Shown piece after piece: positions 47,177 through 55,533 of a stretch of DNA of 64,000 nt. This DNA is from Pseudomonas migulae (lineage in GTDB: Bacteria; Pseudomonadota; Gammaproteobacteria; Pseudomonadales; Pseudomonadaceae), in contig NZ_JALJWR010000001.1 of NCBI RefSeq assembly GCF_024169315.1, positions 2,625,501-2,689,500 on the forward strand, given 5' to 3'. The translations under genes and the position numbers were made by a program. Positions within the stretch are counted from its first letter, which is position 1, and each line of letters opens with the position of its first letter. The notes beneath the pieces were generated by a model. That model made no database searches. It was not told the DNA's origin and worked only from the letters and a program-made list of their open reading frames with translations.

Positions 47177-48579
47177 GCGAACAGTCGAACCGGCGCATTC
47201 TGCTCATCGACGACACACCGTCCATTCATGACGATTTCCGCAAGATCCTGACGCCGACTCCGGTGCCGACCGTCGAGCTGGACGCGATGGAAGCGACGCT
47301 GTTTGGCAGCGAAGTGAAATCCACCCGCGCCGTGTTCGAGCTGGACTCGGCGTACGGCGGGCAAGAGGGCCTGGGCAAACTCAAGCAAGCCTTGCAGGCC
47401 AGCCATCCTTACGCGGTGGCCTTCGTCGACATGCGCATGCCGGAGGGCTGGGACGGCGCGAAGACGATTGAGCACTTGTGGCAGGAAGACCCGCGCCTGC
47501 AAGTGGTGGTGTGCACCGCGTATTCCGACTATTCGTGGGATGAACTGCTGGACCGGTTGCAGGCCCATGACCGGCTGCTGATTCTGAAAAAACCGTTCGA
47601 CAACATTGAAGTCCAGCAGATGGCCAACACCCTGCTGACCAAATGGGACATGACCGAACGGGCCTTCATACAAATGAGCCACCTGGAGCACCTGGTGGAT
47701 CAACGCACGACCCAGTTCAAACAGGCCAGCGAGGCGTTGCAGCGAGAAATCGACGAGCGCAAACAGCTTGAGTCGCAACTGGTGCAATCGGAAAAACTCG
47801 CTTCACTGGGGCAACTGGCGGCCGGTGTCGCCCATGAAATCAATAACCCCATCGGCTTCATTTCCTCCAACCTCGGCACCCTGGACGGTTATTTCAAACA
47901 GCTGCAGGAAATGCTCGACGCCTATCGGGACGCGGAAGAGGCGATGGGTTCCAGCGAACTGGTCGAGCGTTTGCAACAGCTTCGTGACCGGGTCGAGCTG
48001 GAATTCCTGCGCGATGACATTCCGCTGCTGATCAAGGAGTCCAAGGACGGCATCAACCGCGTCGGGCAGATCGTCAAAGACCTGAAGGACTTCTCGCGGG
48101 TGGACTCCAACCAGGAATGGCAGTGGGCGAATCTGCAACACGGCATCGACTCGACGCTGAACATCGTGGCCAATGAACTGAAGTACAAGGCCGATGTGGT
48201 GAAGGACTATCAGGTCCTGCCCGATATCGAATGCCTGCCTTCGCAGATCAACCAGGTGATCATGAACCTGATCGTCAACGCCTCGCAGGCCATCGGTCCG
48301 GAACGCGGCACCCTCACCCTGCGCACCGGGTCTGAAGGGGAAACCGTATGGATCGAAATCGCCGACACCGGCACCGGCATCCCGCCGGACAGCCTGCAGA
48401 AAATCTTCGATCCGTTCTTCACCACCAAACCGGTGGGCCAGGGGACAGGGCTGGGATTGTCCCTGTCCTATGGCATCGTGAAGAAACACCGGGGGAATAT
48501 CCTGGTGCGCAGTGAAGTCGGCGTTGGCAGCACTTTCCGCGTCGAATTGCCGATCCACCAAACAAACTCAGCGGCCTGA
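47173..48579 (+). CDS. Soluble receiver-histidine kinase
   Basis: A 468-residue cytoplasmic protein with an N-terminal receiver of the same atypical type as the two c-di-GMP proteins ([18 protein letters not shown]86 in [21 protein letters not shown]). A coiled coil, HisKA domain with H221 ([12 protein letters not shown]) and ATPase domain ([32 protein letters not shown]) follow. No membrane segment is seen. It could take phosphate from the upstream membrane kinase and pass it on, or be autonomously gated by its receiver. It is the last gene of the operon, with a REPIN just downstream. Confidence 0.9.
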   Translation: MSEQSNRRILLIDDTPSIHDDFRKILTPTPVPTVELDAMEATLFGSEVKSTRAVFELDSAYGGQEGLGKLKQALQASHPYAVAFVDMRMPEGWDGAKTIEHLWQEDPRLQVVVCTAYSDYSWDELLDRLQAHDRLLILKKPFDNIEVQQMANTLLTKWDMTERAFIQMSHLEHLVDQRTTQFKQASEALQREIDERKQLESQLVQSEKLASLGQLAAGVAHEINNPIGFISSNLGTLDGYFKQLQEMLDAYRDAEEAMGSSELVERLQQLRDRVELEFLRDDIPLLIKESKDGINRVGQIVKDLKDFSRVDSNQEWQWANLQHGIDSTLNIVANELKYKADVVKDYQVLPDIECLPSQINQVIMNLIVNASQAIGPERGTLTLRTGSEGETVWIEIADTGTGIPPDSLQKIFDPFFTTKPVGQGTGLGLSLSYGIVKKHRGNILVRSEVGVGSTFRVELPIHQTNSAA

Positions 48580-48590
48580 ACACCTGTCAA

Positions 48591-48682
48591 CTGTGGGAGC
48601 GGGCTTGCCCGCGATGACGGAGTCACATCCAACAGACATGCTGGCTGATCCACCGCTATCGCGGGCAAGCCCGCTCCCACAG
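48591..48682. repeat. REPIN (GTGGGAGCGGGCTTGCCCGCGA family)
   Basis: CTGTGGGAGCGGGCTTGCCC and the inverse GGGCAAGCCCGCTCCCACAG flank a 50-bp spacer between the convergent kinase and permease genes. Confidence 0.85.
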
Positions 48683-48702
48683 GTTGCTCATCAGTTCAGA
48701 GG

Positions 48703-50028
48703 TCAGGTGGCTTCCTGGAAATCCATCTCAGGTGGCTGACGACGGAAACCACCGGTCAACACCGCCAGGTACACCACGCCAATCGCCAGCCAGCTCAGCC
48801 CCAGATAAATCGCCAGGTGATCGAGGCTGACCATCAGCCACAAGTCGGCCACCAGGCCAATGAACGGGAACAACAGGAACAGCACGAACTCACGCGCTCC
48901 TTTCTTCTCGCCGCCGATCCAGTAGTGAAAGATCACCGACAGGTTCACCAGGCTGAATGCCAGGAACGCGCCGAAGTTGATGAACGAGGTCGAGGTGGTG
49001 ACGTCCAGTTTCAGCGCCAGCAACGCCACGACGGCGCACAGCAGGATGCTGTTGATCGGCGTGCCGAAGCGTTCGTGCAGGGTGCCGAAAAACGATTTCG
49101 GCAGCACACCGTCACGGCCCATGGCATACAGCAACCGCGAGCCACTGGCCTGGGCCGACAGGCCCGAAGCGAATTGACCGACGATCAGGCCGATCAGGAA
49201 GATCGACACGAACAGGTCGCCACCGATGTTGCGGGCAATTTCATAGGCCGCCGAGTCGACACTGTCGAACTGGAACGACGGGTGCGCGATCTGCACGAAG
49301 TACGACACGCCGACGAAGATCAGCCCGCCGATCAGGGTAATCAGCATGATCGCCCGTGGGATGGTGCGGCGTGGGTCGCGGGTTTCTTCGGTCAGGGTGC
49401 TGACGGCGTCGAAACCGAGGAACGAGTAACAGGCGATGGCCGCACCGCTCATGATCAGTGGCATCTGCATGTCACCGTTAAAGAACGGTTTGACGGACCA
49501 CAACGGCGTGCTCGCATCGCCGCCAACGTAATGCACGCACAGCGCAACGAAAGCGATCAGCACCAGGAACTGCACCAGCATCAGCAAGGCGTTGATACCG
49601 TTGGCCAGTTTCAGGCCGACGATGTTGATCGCGCTGGTGATGCCGATGAACGCCAGCACCCAGATCCACTGCGGCACCGCCGGGAACGCGGAGTTGAGGT
49701 ACGCCGCGCCGATCAGCCAGATCGCCATCGGCAGGAACAGGTAATCGAGCAGCACTGCCCACCCGGCGATGAACCCGAGTTTGGGACTGATCGCCTTGCG
49801 CACATAACTGTACGCCGAGCCGGCTACGGGAAACGCCGAAGCCATTCGGCCGTAACTCATGGCGGTGAAGAACATCGCCACCAGCGCCGCGAGGTACGCG
49901 GCCGGCACCATGCCAGCGGTGGATTGAGCGAGGATGCCGAACGTGCCGAGCACAATGATCGGCGTCATGTAGGCGATGCCGAACAGCACCACCGACCCTA
50001 ATGAGAGGGTGCGTTGCAAACGAGCCAT
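48703..50028 (-). CDS. APC-family amino acid/polyamine permease
   Basis: A 441-residue inner-membrane transporter with about twelve hydrophobic helices. APC marks are MTPIIVLGTFGI in TM1, FPVAGSAYSYVRKAI, LGFDAVSTLTEETRDPRRTIPRAI and GRDGVLPKSFFG. It most resembles putrescine importer-type (PuuP-like) permeases, but specificity is inferred. It is downstream of the carbon-nitrogen hydrolase gene on the same strand, with a 212-bp gap containing REP sequences. The two may serve the same amide or polyamine compound. Confidence 0.87.
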   Translation of the reverse strand: MARLQRTLSLGSVVLFGIAYMTPIIVLGTFGILAQSTAGMVPAAYLAALVAMFFTAMSYGRMASAFPVAGSAYSYVRKAISPKLGFIAGWAVLLDYLFLPMAIWLIGAAYLNSAFPAVPQWIWVLAFIGITSAINIVGLKLANGINALLMLVQFLVLIAFVALCVHYVGGDASTPLWSVKPFFNGDMQMPLIMSGAAIACYSFLGFDAVSTLTEETRDPRRTIPRAIMLITLIGGLIFVGVSYFVQIAHPSFQFDSVDSAAYEIARNIGGDLFVSIFLIGLIVGQFASGLSAQASGSRLLYAMGRDGVLPKSFFGTLHERFGTPINSILLCAVVALLALKLDVTTSTSFINFGAFLAFSLVNLSVIFHYWIGGEKKGAREFVLFLLFPFIGLVADLWLMVSLDHLAIYLGLSWLAIGVVYLAVLTGGFRRQPPEMDFQEAT

Positions 50029-50147
50029 GAGCGACTACTCCGAATTTTATTGGATTTATGGCAGAGCCGAGTTCGGCGCAAATTACGGGTGTTGCGTTTG
50101 TTGTTCTTTGTTCAAATCAAATAGAGGTGTTGAGCGTCAGGGCCTCA

Positions 50148-50218
50148 TCGCTGGCAAGCCAGCTCCCACAGGTTTTGGAAGATCCCAGTGGGAGCGGGCT
50201 TGCCCGCGAAGGCGTCAG
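50148..50218. repeat. Two single REP sequences in the permease-hydrolase gap
   Basis: CGCTGGCAAGCCAGCTCCCA near 50150 has the same core as the 69-bp tandem array. GTGGGAGCGGGCTTGCCCGC near 50188 is of the common REPIN family. They lie between the permease start and the hydrolase stop. Confidence 0.75.
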
Positions 50219-50240
50219 CCCTGACGACACGAAATCCGGA

Positions 50241-51062
50241 TCAGCCCTTGGGAATCATCAACTCCCGCATTCCAGAGGCATGCTCAACCATCTCCCCCGG
50301 CAACTTCAGCCGCTGATCATCCAGATACCGATAATCCTGCCGCGCCGCTTCCAGCTGACTGAAGTCCAGTTCAACCGCAAACTGCCCCTCATCGCGCCCG
50401 GCCTCGAACAACAGCGTGCCCAGCGGATTCACCAGCGCACTGCCACCGGCGAACAACAACCCGCCATCGCCCTCTTCCACCCGGTTGACCATCAGGGCAA
50501 ACGCCTGGTTTTCCTGGGCGCGGGCCATGATCGCGGTGCGGTGCGTCGGGCCGTACGGGTCCATGTTGCCGTTGGTGACGATCAGCAGTTCGGCGCCCAG
50601 TTGCGCCAGGGCGCGGGCGGTTTCCGGGAACTCGATGTCGTAGCAAATCAGCAGGCCGACCCGCACGCCGTTCCAAAGGCACGTGGCGTAGCGGTCGCCC
50701 GGCTCGTAGACACCGCGATCCGACGCCCACAGGTGCGTCTTGCGGTATTTCAGCGCGATGCCTTCCGGTGTGATCAGCAGCGTGGTGTTGAAAAATCGAC
50801 CGTTGTCGTTCTCGGCCGTACCGATCACCACGGCGATGTTGCGCTCGCGGGCAGCAGCGACGATCGCGCTGACCGTCGGGCCATTCAGGGGTTCGGCGAC
50901 CGCAGCGACGGTCTCGGCGGACGGGAAGCCCATCAAGTGGCTTTCCGGAAACATGATCAACTGCGTGTCGGCCGCACAGGCAGCAATCGCCGCCAGCGCG
51001 CGTTCGAGGTTGTAAGCCGTGTCGTTGTCACGGCCCGCCAGTTGGGCGAGTTCGACCTTCAT
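50241..51062 (-). CDS. Carbon-nitrogen hydrolase (nitrilase superfamily)
   Basis: A 273-residue amidase-like enzyme with the Glu-Lys-Cys triad visible in IMFPESHL, KYRKTHLW and LLICYDIEFPE. The start at 51062 (MKVELAQLAG) has an AAGGA site seven bases upstream; the open frame's 25 extra residues are rejected. Likely substrates are amides or N-carbamoyl amines, as in carbamoylputrescine amidases, but this is inferred. A LuxR-type regulator is encoded divergently 126 bp away and a permease follows, which suggests a small uptake and degradation module. Confidence 0.88.
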   Translation of the reverse strand: MKVELAQLAGRDNDTAYNLERALAAIAACAADTQLIMFPESHLMGFPSAETVAAVAEPLNGPTVSAIVAAARERNIAVVIGTAENDNGRFFNTTLLITPEGIALKYRKTHLWASDRGVYEPGDRYATCLWNGVRVGLLICYDIEFPETARALAQLGAELLIVTNGNMDPYGPTHRTAIMARAQENQAFALMVNRVEEGDGGLLFAGGSALVNPLGTLLFEAGRDEGQFAVELDFSQLEAARQDYRYLDDQRLKLPGEMVEHASGMRELMIPKG

Positions 51063-51188
51063 GGGTAGTCCTTGTTCTGGTGGCCGGGCGGCAGAAAGAT
51101 TGCCCGGCCGTTGTCTGTGCGCCAGTATGCGCAGCAAGCAACCGGCCAGGGAATCACGCGGCCGGGGTAACCCGATAGGGGTAGACCC

Positions 51189-51989
51189 ATGACACTCTCG
51201 TTAGACGACATCGCCTGGCACCGTTCGGTCGGGCAACTGATCGACGCCCTCGACAAGCCCAATTTCTGGACGCAACTCGTGCGTTTGCTGGATCAGTACG
51301 TGACCTTCGACAGCTGGGTGGCCCTGCTTTTCAGCGCCGACCAGCACCCGCAAGTATTCGCCGAATGCCCCGGTGAAGACGGCAGCCCCGATCAGTTGTT
51401 CCAGGATTACCTGCGCGGCTTGTACCTGCTCGACCCGTTCTACATCGCCTGCCGCGAGCAATCGCGCACCGGGCTTTATCGCCTGTCGGAAGTGGCGCCG
51501 GAGCACTTTGAGCTGACCGAGTATTACCAGCGATACTTTCGTCTGAATGTGGTGGCCGACGAAATCCAGTTCAATTGCCAGCTCGAGGGTGACCGTACGC
51601 TGTGCCTGTCGCTGGGGAGCAAGCAGCGTTTCAGCGGTCAACAGATTGCTTTGCTGTCGTTGATCCAGCCGTGGGTGCTCGGCCTGTTGCGCCAGCGCCT
51701 GCCATACGAAATCAACGAAGTCGTGGCCCTCGCACCGACGCCGGTCCAGGGTGACTGGCGCGTTCAGCTGGAAGCTTCGGTGCAACAACTCAAAGGCGCG
51801 CAACTGACCGCTCGGGAGCTGGACGTCGGGCGTTTGATGCTCAGCGGTTGCTCCAGTAAAGAAATCGCCCGTAAGCTTGAAATTTCCGTAGAGACCGTGA
51901 AAGTCCATAAGAAACACATGTACAGCAAGCTGGGGATCAAATCCCAGTCCGAGCTGTTTTCGATTTTTCTCCAGGCCCAGAATGCCTGA
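51189..51989 (+). CDS. LuxR-family transcriptional regulator
   Basis: A 266-residue regulator with a C-terminal LuxR helix-turn-helix (LTARELDVGRLMLSGCSSKEIARKLEIS and VETVKVHKKHMYSKLGI). The N-terminal 190 residues form an effector or dimer domain rich in aromatic residues (YLRGLYLLDPFYIACRE). It does not show an obvious autoinducer domain, and no luxI homologue is near. It is divergent from the carbon-nitrogen hydrolase and is its probable regulator. A REPIN follows the stop. Confidence 0.88.
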   Translation: MTLSLDDIAWHRSVGQLIDALDKPNFWTQLVRLLDQYVTFDSWVALLFSADQHPQVFAECPGEDGSPDQLFQDYLRGLYLLDPFYIACREQSRTGLYRLSEVAPEHFELTEYYQRYFRLNVVADEIQFNCQLEGDRTLCLSLGSKQRFSGQQIALLSLIQPWVLGLLRQRLPYEINEVVALAPTPVQGDWRVQLEASVQQLKGAQLTARELDVGRLMLSGCSSKEIARKLEISVETVKVHKKHMYSKLGIKSQSELFSIFLQAQNA

Positions 51990-52000
51990 TATAGCACGGT

Positions 52001-52096
52001 CCTGCAGGAGCGAAGCTTGCTCGCGAAGAGGCCATTACATTCAACATTGATGTTGGCTGACACACCGCTTTCGCGAGCAAGCTTCGCTCCTACAGG
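52001..52096. repeat. REPIN (GGAGCGAAGCTTGCTCGCGA family)
   Basis: CCTGCAGGAGCGAAGCTTGC and GCAAGCTTCGCTCCTACAGG are inverted around a short spacer, 46 bp before the glutamate synthase-like gene. Confidence 0.85.
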
Positions 52097-52142
52097 GAAA
52101 GCGGTTATTGAACACAACCGAGTCCGAACCCAAGGAAACCGT

Positions 52143-53762
52143 ATGAGCCTGTCACTCCTGAGCCGCTACGCCTTCTTTGCCGCGTGCGTGATCTTCACCC
52201 TCGCCAGCCTGCCGTTCCTGGAACACGACTGGCTCTGGCCGATCACCGCCGTCACCGGCGTGCTCAGCCTCGTGGGCCTGTTCGATCTGCTGCAAAGCCC
52301 ACACGCCGTGCGCCGCAACTACCCGATCCTGGGCAACATCCGCTATCTGGTGGAAGGCATTCGTCCGGAAATCCGCCAATACCTGCTCGAGTCCGACAGC
52401 GACGCCCTGCCCTTCTCCCGGGCCCAGCGTTCACTGGTCTACTCGCGTGCCAAGAACGAAAGCGCTGACAAACCCTTCGGCACGTTGATCGATGTGTATC
52501 AGTCGGGCTTCGAATTCATCGGCCACTCCATGCGCCCGGCACCGTTGAGTGATCCGAGCAGTTTTCGCACCATCGTCGGTGGCCCGCAGTGCACCCAGCC
52601 GTATTCGGCATCGGTGTTCAACATCTCGGCCATGAGTTTCGGTTCCCTCAGCGCCAACGCCATTCGCGCGTTGAACCAGGGCGCGAAGCTCGGCAACTTT
52701 GCCCACGACACCGGCGAAGGCAGCATCAGCGCCTATCACCGGGAAAACGGTGGCGACCTGACCTGGGAACTCGGCAGCGGCTACTTCGGCTGTCGCACCG
52801 CCGACGGGCGCTTCGACCCGGAACGCTTCGCCGCACAGGCGCAGACACCGCAAGTGCGAATGATCGAAATCAAGATGTCGCAAGGCGCCAAGCCCGGCCA
52901 CGGCGGCATCTTGCCAAAGCACAAAGTCACCAAGGAGATTGCCGAAACCCGCGGCATCCTGATGGGCGAAGACTGCATCTCGCCGTCGCGGCACAGTGCG
53001 TTTTCCACACCGATCGAACTGATGCACTTCATCCAGCAACTGCGTGAACTGTCCGGCGGCAAACCGGTGGGCTTCAAGTTCTGCCTCGGCCATCCGTGGG
53101 AATTCATGGGCATCGCCAAGGCCATGCTGGAAACCGGCATCCTTCCGGACTTCATCGTCGTCGACGGCAAGGAAGGCGGCACGGGCGCAGCGCCTGTGGA
53201 ATTCACCGACCACATCGGCGTGCCGATGCGCGAGGGCTTGCTGTTCGTGCACAACACACTGGTGGGCCTGAACCTGCGGGACAAGATCAAACTCGGCGCC
53301 AGCGGCAAGATCGTCAGCGCCTTCGACATCGCCAGCGTGCTGGCCATCGGCGCCGACTGGGCCAACTCGGCACGCGGTTTCATGTTCGCCATCGGTTGCA
53401 TCCAGTCGCAGTCGTGTCACACCAACAAATGCCCGACCGGCGTCGCCACTCAGGACACCTTGCGCCAGCGCGCCCTCGTCGTCCCGGACAAGGCCCAGCG
53501 CGTGTTCAACTTCCACCGCAACACCCTCAAGGCGCTGGCGGAAATGCTCGCCGCCGCCGGCCTGGATCATCCGTCGCAGTTGTCGGCCAAGCACCTGGTG
53601 CGGCGCATGTCGGCGACCGAGATCAAGCTCTTCTCGCAGTTGCATGTGTTCCTGAAACCGGGGGAATTGCTCACGGGAGAAGTGAACGGCGAGTTTTATT
53701 CGCGGATGTGGCAGATGGCGCGGGCGGACAGCTTCGAGCCTAACGAACTGGCGGCTGCGTGA
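52143..53762 (+). CDS. FMN-binding glutamate synthase family protein
   Basis: A 539-residue protein of the GltB central/FMN domain family. Two hydrophobic helices at the N-terminus (about residues 9-45) suggest membrane attachment. The FMN-barrel shows ISAMSFGSLSANAIRALNQGA, MIEIKMSQGAKPGHGG, VVDGKEGGTGAAP and an iron-sulfur cysteine set CIQSQSCHTNKCPTGVATQ. It lacks the glutamine amidotransferase domain, so it is not a full glutamate synthase. Its amino donor and product are unknown. The start at 52143 excludes a 42-residue extension read from the REPIN. Confidence 0.86.
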   Translation: MSLSLLSRYAFFAACVIFTLASLPFLEHDWLWPITAVTGVLSLVGLFDLLQSPHAVRRNYPILGNIRYLVEGIRPEIRQYLLESDSDALPFSRAQRSLVYSRAKNESADKPFGTLIDVYQSGFEFIGHSMRPAPLSDPSSFRTIVGGPQCTQPYSASVFNISAMSFGSLSANAIRALNQGAKLGNFAHDTGEGSISAYHRENGGDLTWELGSGYFGCRTADGRFDPERFAAQAQTPQVRMIEIKMSQGAKPGHGGILPKHKVTKEIAETRGILMGEDCISPSRHSAFSTPIELMHFIQQLRELSGGKPVGFKFCLGHPWEFMGIAKAMLETGILPDFIVVDGKEGGTGAAPVEFTDHIGVPMREGLLFVHNTLVGLNLRDKIKLGASGKIVSAFDIASVLAIGADWANSARGFMFAIGCIQSQSCHTNKCPTGVATQDTLRQRALVVPDKAQRVFNFHRNTLKALAEMLAAAGLDHPSQLSAKHLVRRMSATEIKLFSQLHVFLKPGELLTGEVNGEFYSRMWQMARADSFEPNELAAA

Positions 53763-53770
53763 AATCAAAC

Positions 53771-53795
53771 AGGCGCTTCACCAACGAAGCGCCTT
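53771..53795 (+). terminator. Hairpin after the glutamate synthase-like gene
   Basis: AGGCGCTTC-ACCAAC-GAAGCGCCT with only two T after the stem. It is a plausible but weak terminator. Confidence 0.5.
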
Positions 53796-54167
53796 GAACG
53801 GTGCGGGCTCTTTCATGACGATGAAACCGTAATCACCGATCAGATAAATCCGCTAGTACTGGCGCTCCAGCAGCGCCGGATACCCCAGGCATCCCACCCG
53901 CGTCGCGTTGCGACGCTCCTTCTCCGCGACCACATTGCTGATGCCCACTTCGGCAGGTTCTCGGTCTGCCATCGTTCTCGTGCATTATCGGCCTGACAGA
54001 CTGTTGGGCAAATTCGTACAGCCTGTTCAGTTCAAGACGGGCATTTGAGACATTCAGTAATATCGGGGTTTTGCAATTGCCCACGAATCACGCCACCCTG
54101 CGCGCCGCGCGACGTTTGGCGCCTTCGTCCTACTCTTCATTCAACACCCGTTCACGAGCCCGCTGTC
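53796..54167. other. Intergenic region before the OpgC-like gene
   Basis: About 370 bp without a convincing gene. On the minus strand a 39-codon frame beginning at 53973 (MADREPAEVGISN) ends near 53857, but nothing supports its expression. The OpgC-like promoter should lie in the last 150 bp. Confidence 0.4.
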
Positions 54168-55298
54168 ATGACGTTTGCACGCGATCACCGAATCGACTTT
54201 TTCCGAGGCCTGGCGCTGATCTTCATCTTCTGGGATCACGTGCCCCACAACCCCCTCGGTCAAATCACCCCGCGTAACTTCGGTTTCAGCGATGCCGCCG
54301 AAATCTTCGTGTTTCTGGCCGGTTACGCAGCGGTCCTGGCCTACGGCAAAATCCTTCAGCGCGATGGTTACCTGATCGCTTGCGTGAAGATCCTGCGCCG
54401 CGCCTGGGTGCTCTACGTGGTGCATATTTTCCTGCTGGCGATGCTGATGGGTATCGTGTTCTTCGCCAACAGCCACGTGGAAACCCGGGATCTGGTGGAA
54501 GAAATGGGCATGCACCATTTCATCACCAACCCTCAGCAAGCCCTGGTGGATGAACTGCTGCTGCGTTTCAAACCGAACCTCATGGACCCGCTGCCGTTGT
54601 ACATCGTGCTGCTGGCCGGATTGCCGCTGGTGTTGCCGATGCTGGTGCACAAGGCCTGGGCGGTGGTGGCCGTGTCGTTGACGGTGTACCTGCTGGCGCC
54701 GTGGTTCGGCTGGAACCTGGCCGCCATCAAGGACGGCGTGTGGTACTTCAACCCGGTGGTCTGGCAACTGTTGTTTGTCCTCGGCGGTGCGGCGGCGACC
54801 CACGGGCAACGGCCACGGCTGCCCGAGACTCGTCCGCTGCGGCGTCAGCCATTGTTTGTCAGTGCGTTGATGTATGTGGTCATCACCGGCGTGATCACCG
54901 TCTCGTGGAGATGGCCGGAGATTCACGACCCGGTGATGCCCGGCTGGCTGAGCAACCTGCTGTACCCGATCAGCAAGACCGACCTGTCGCCCGTGCGCTT
55001 GCTGCACTTTCTGGCGCTGGCGTACGTCACCGCGAAACTGTTGCCGGATAACGGCTGGACGCAAAGCTGGCTGGCGCAGCAATGCTGTCGAATGGGTCGT
55101 TACTCACTGGAAATTTTCTGCCTCGGCGTGTTGTTGGCGCCGCTGGCCGATATGGTTAACGCCATGACCGACGATGCCTTTGCCATGCAGATATTCACCG
55201 CGCTGGTAGGGCTCGGGTTAATGGGTCTGCTGGGGGCATGGCTGGATTTCAACAAGCGATTGACCGCACCGGCACAGATCGCCGCCACCCGATACTGA
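54168..55298 (+). CDS. OpgC-domain membrane protein (putative glucan succinyl/acyltransferase)
   Basis: A 376-residue integral membrane protein with about ten hydrophobic segments. The N-terminus RIDFFRGLALIFIFWDHVPHNPL and GFSDAAEIFVFLAGY are the marks of the OpgC family, related to acyltransferase-3 proteins. Founding members add succinyl groups to periplasmic glucans. The acyl group and acceptor here are not shown by the sequence. The start at 54168 (MTFARDHRID) is chosen because family similarity begins there; 41 upstream residues are rejected. Confidence 0.85.
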   Translation: MTFARDHRIDFFRGLALIFIFWDHVPHNPLGQITPRNFGFSDAAEIFVFLAGYAAVLAYGKILQRDGYLIACVKILRRAWVLYVVHIFLLAMLMGIVFFANSHVETRDLVEEMGMHHFITNPQQALVDELLLRFKPNLMDPLPLYIVLLAGLPLVLPMLVHKAWAVVAVSLTVYLLAPWFGWNLAAIKDGVWYFNPVVWQLLFVLGGAAATHGQRPRLPETRPLRRQPLFVSALMYVVITGVITVSWRWPEIHDPVMPGWLSNLLYPISKTDLSPVRLLHFLALAYVTAKLLPDNGWTQSWLAQQCCRMGRYSLEIFCLGVLLAPLADMVNAMTDDAFAMQIFTALVGLGLMGLLGAWLDFNKRLTAPAQIAATRY

Positions 55299-55308
55299 CT
55301 GCGTAAAA

Positions 55309-55449
55309 CCCTGTGGCGAGGGGATTTAGCGAAACGTCGCACCGCCCCGTTCGGCTGCGAAGCAGTCGTAAAACCTGTGAATGCGGTTTGACTGAACAGA
55401 CGCAGGGGAGCGCTTCGCACTCCAACGGGGATAAATCCCCTCGCCACAG
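55309..55449. repeat. REPIN with a 16-bp insertion in its left arm
   Basis: The arm reads GTGGCGAGGGGATTTA, then GCGAAACGTCGCACCG (55329-55344), then CCCCGTTCGGCTGCG. The right arm is normal (GGGGATAAATCCCCTCGCCAC). The spacer is nearly identical to the copy at 57346. Confidence 0.8.
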
Positions 55450-55481
55450 AGCTCGCTCGCCACAGGAGATTTCATCAGCCA

Positions 55482-55520
55482 ATAAAAAGCCCCGGCCAAT
55501 TGACCGGGGCTTTTTTATTT
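55482..55520. terminator. Intrinsic terminator shared by the OpgC-like and permease genes
   Basis: AATAAAAAGCCCCGG-CCAATTGA-CCGGGGCTTTTTTATT. A and T runs on both sides make it bidirectional. Confidence 0.88.
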
Positions 55521-55533
55521 CAAGCGTTACGAT

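Noticed and set aside
53833..54084. 83-residue frame on the minus strand before the OpgC-like gene
   Set aside because: Low-complexity Arg/Gly/Ser composition, no start signal and no family; it probably is a chance frame.
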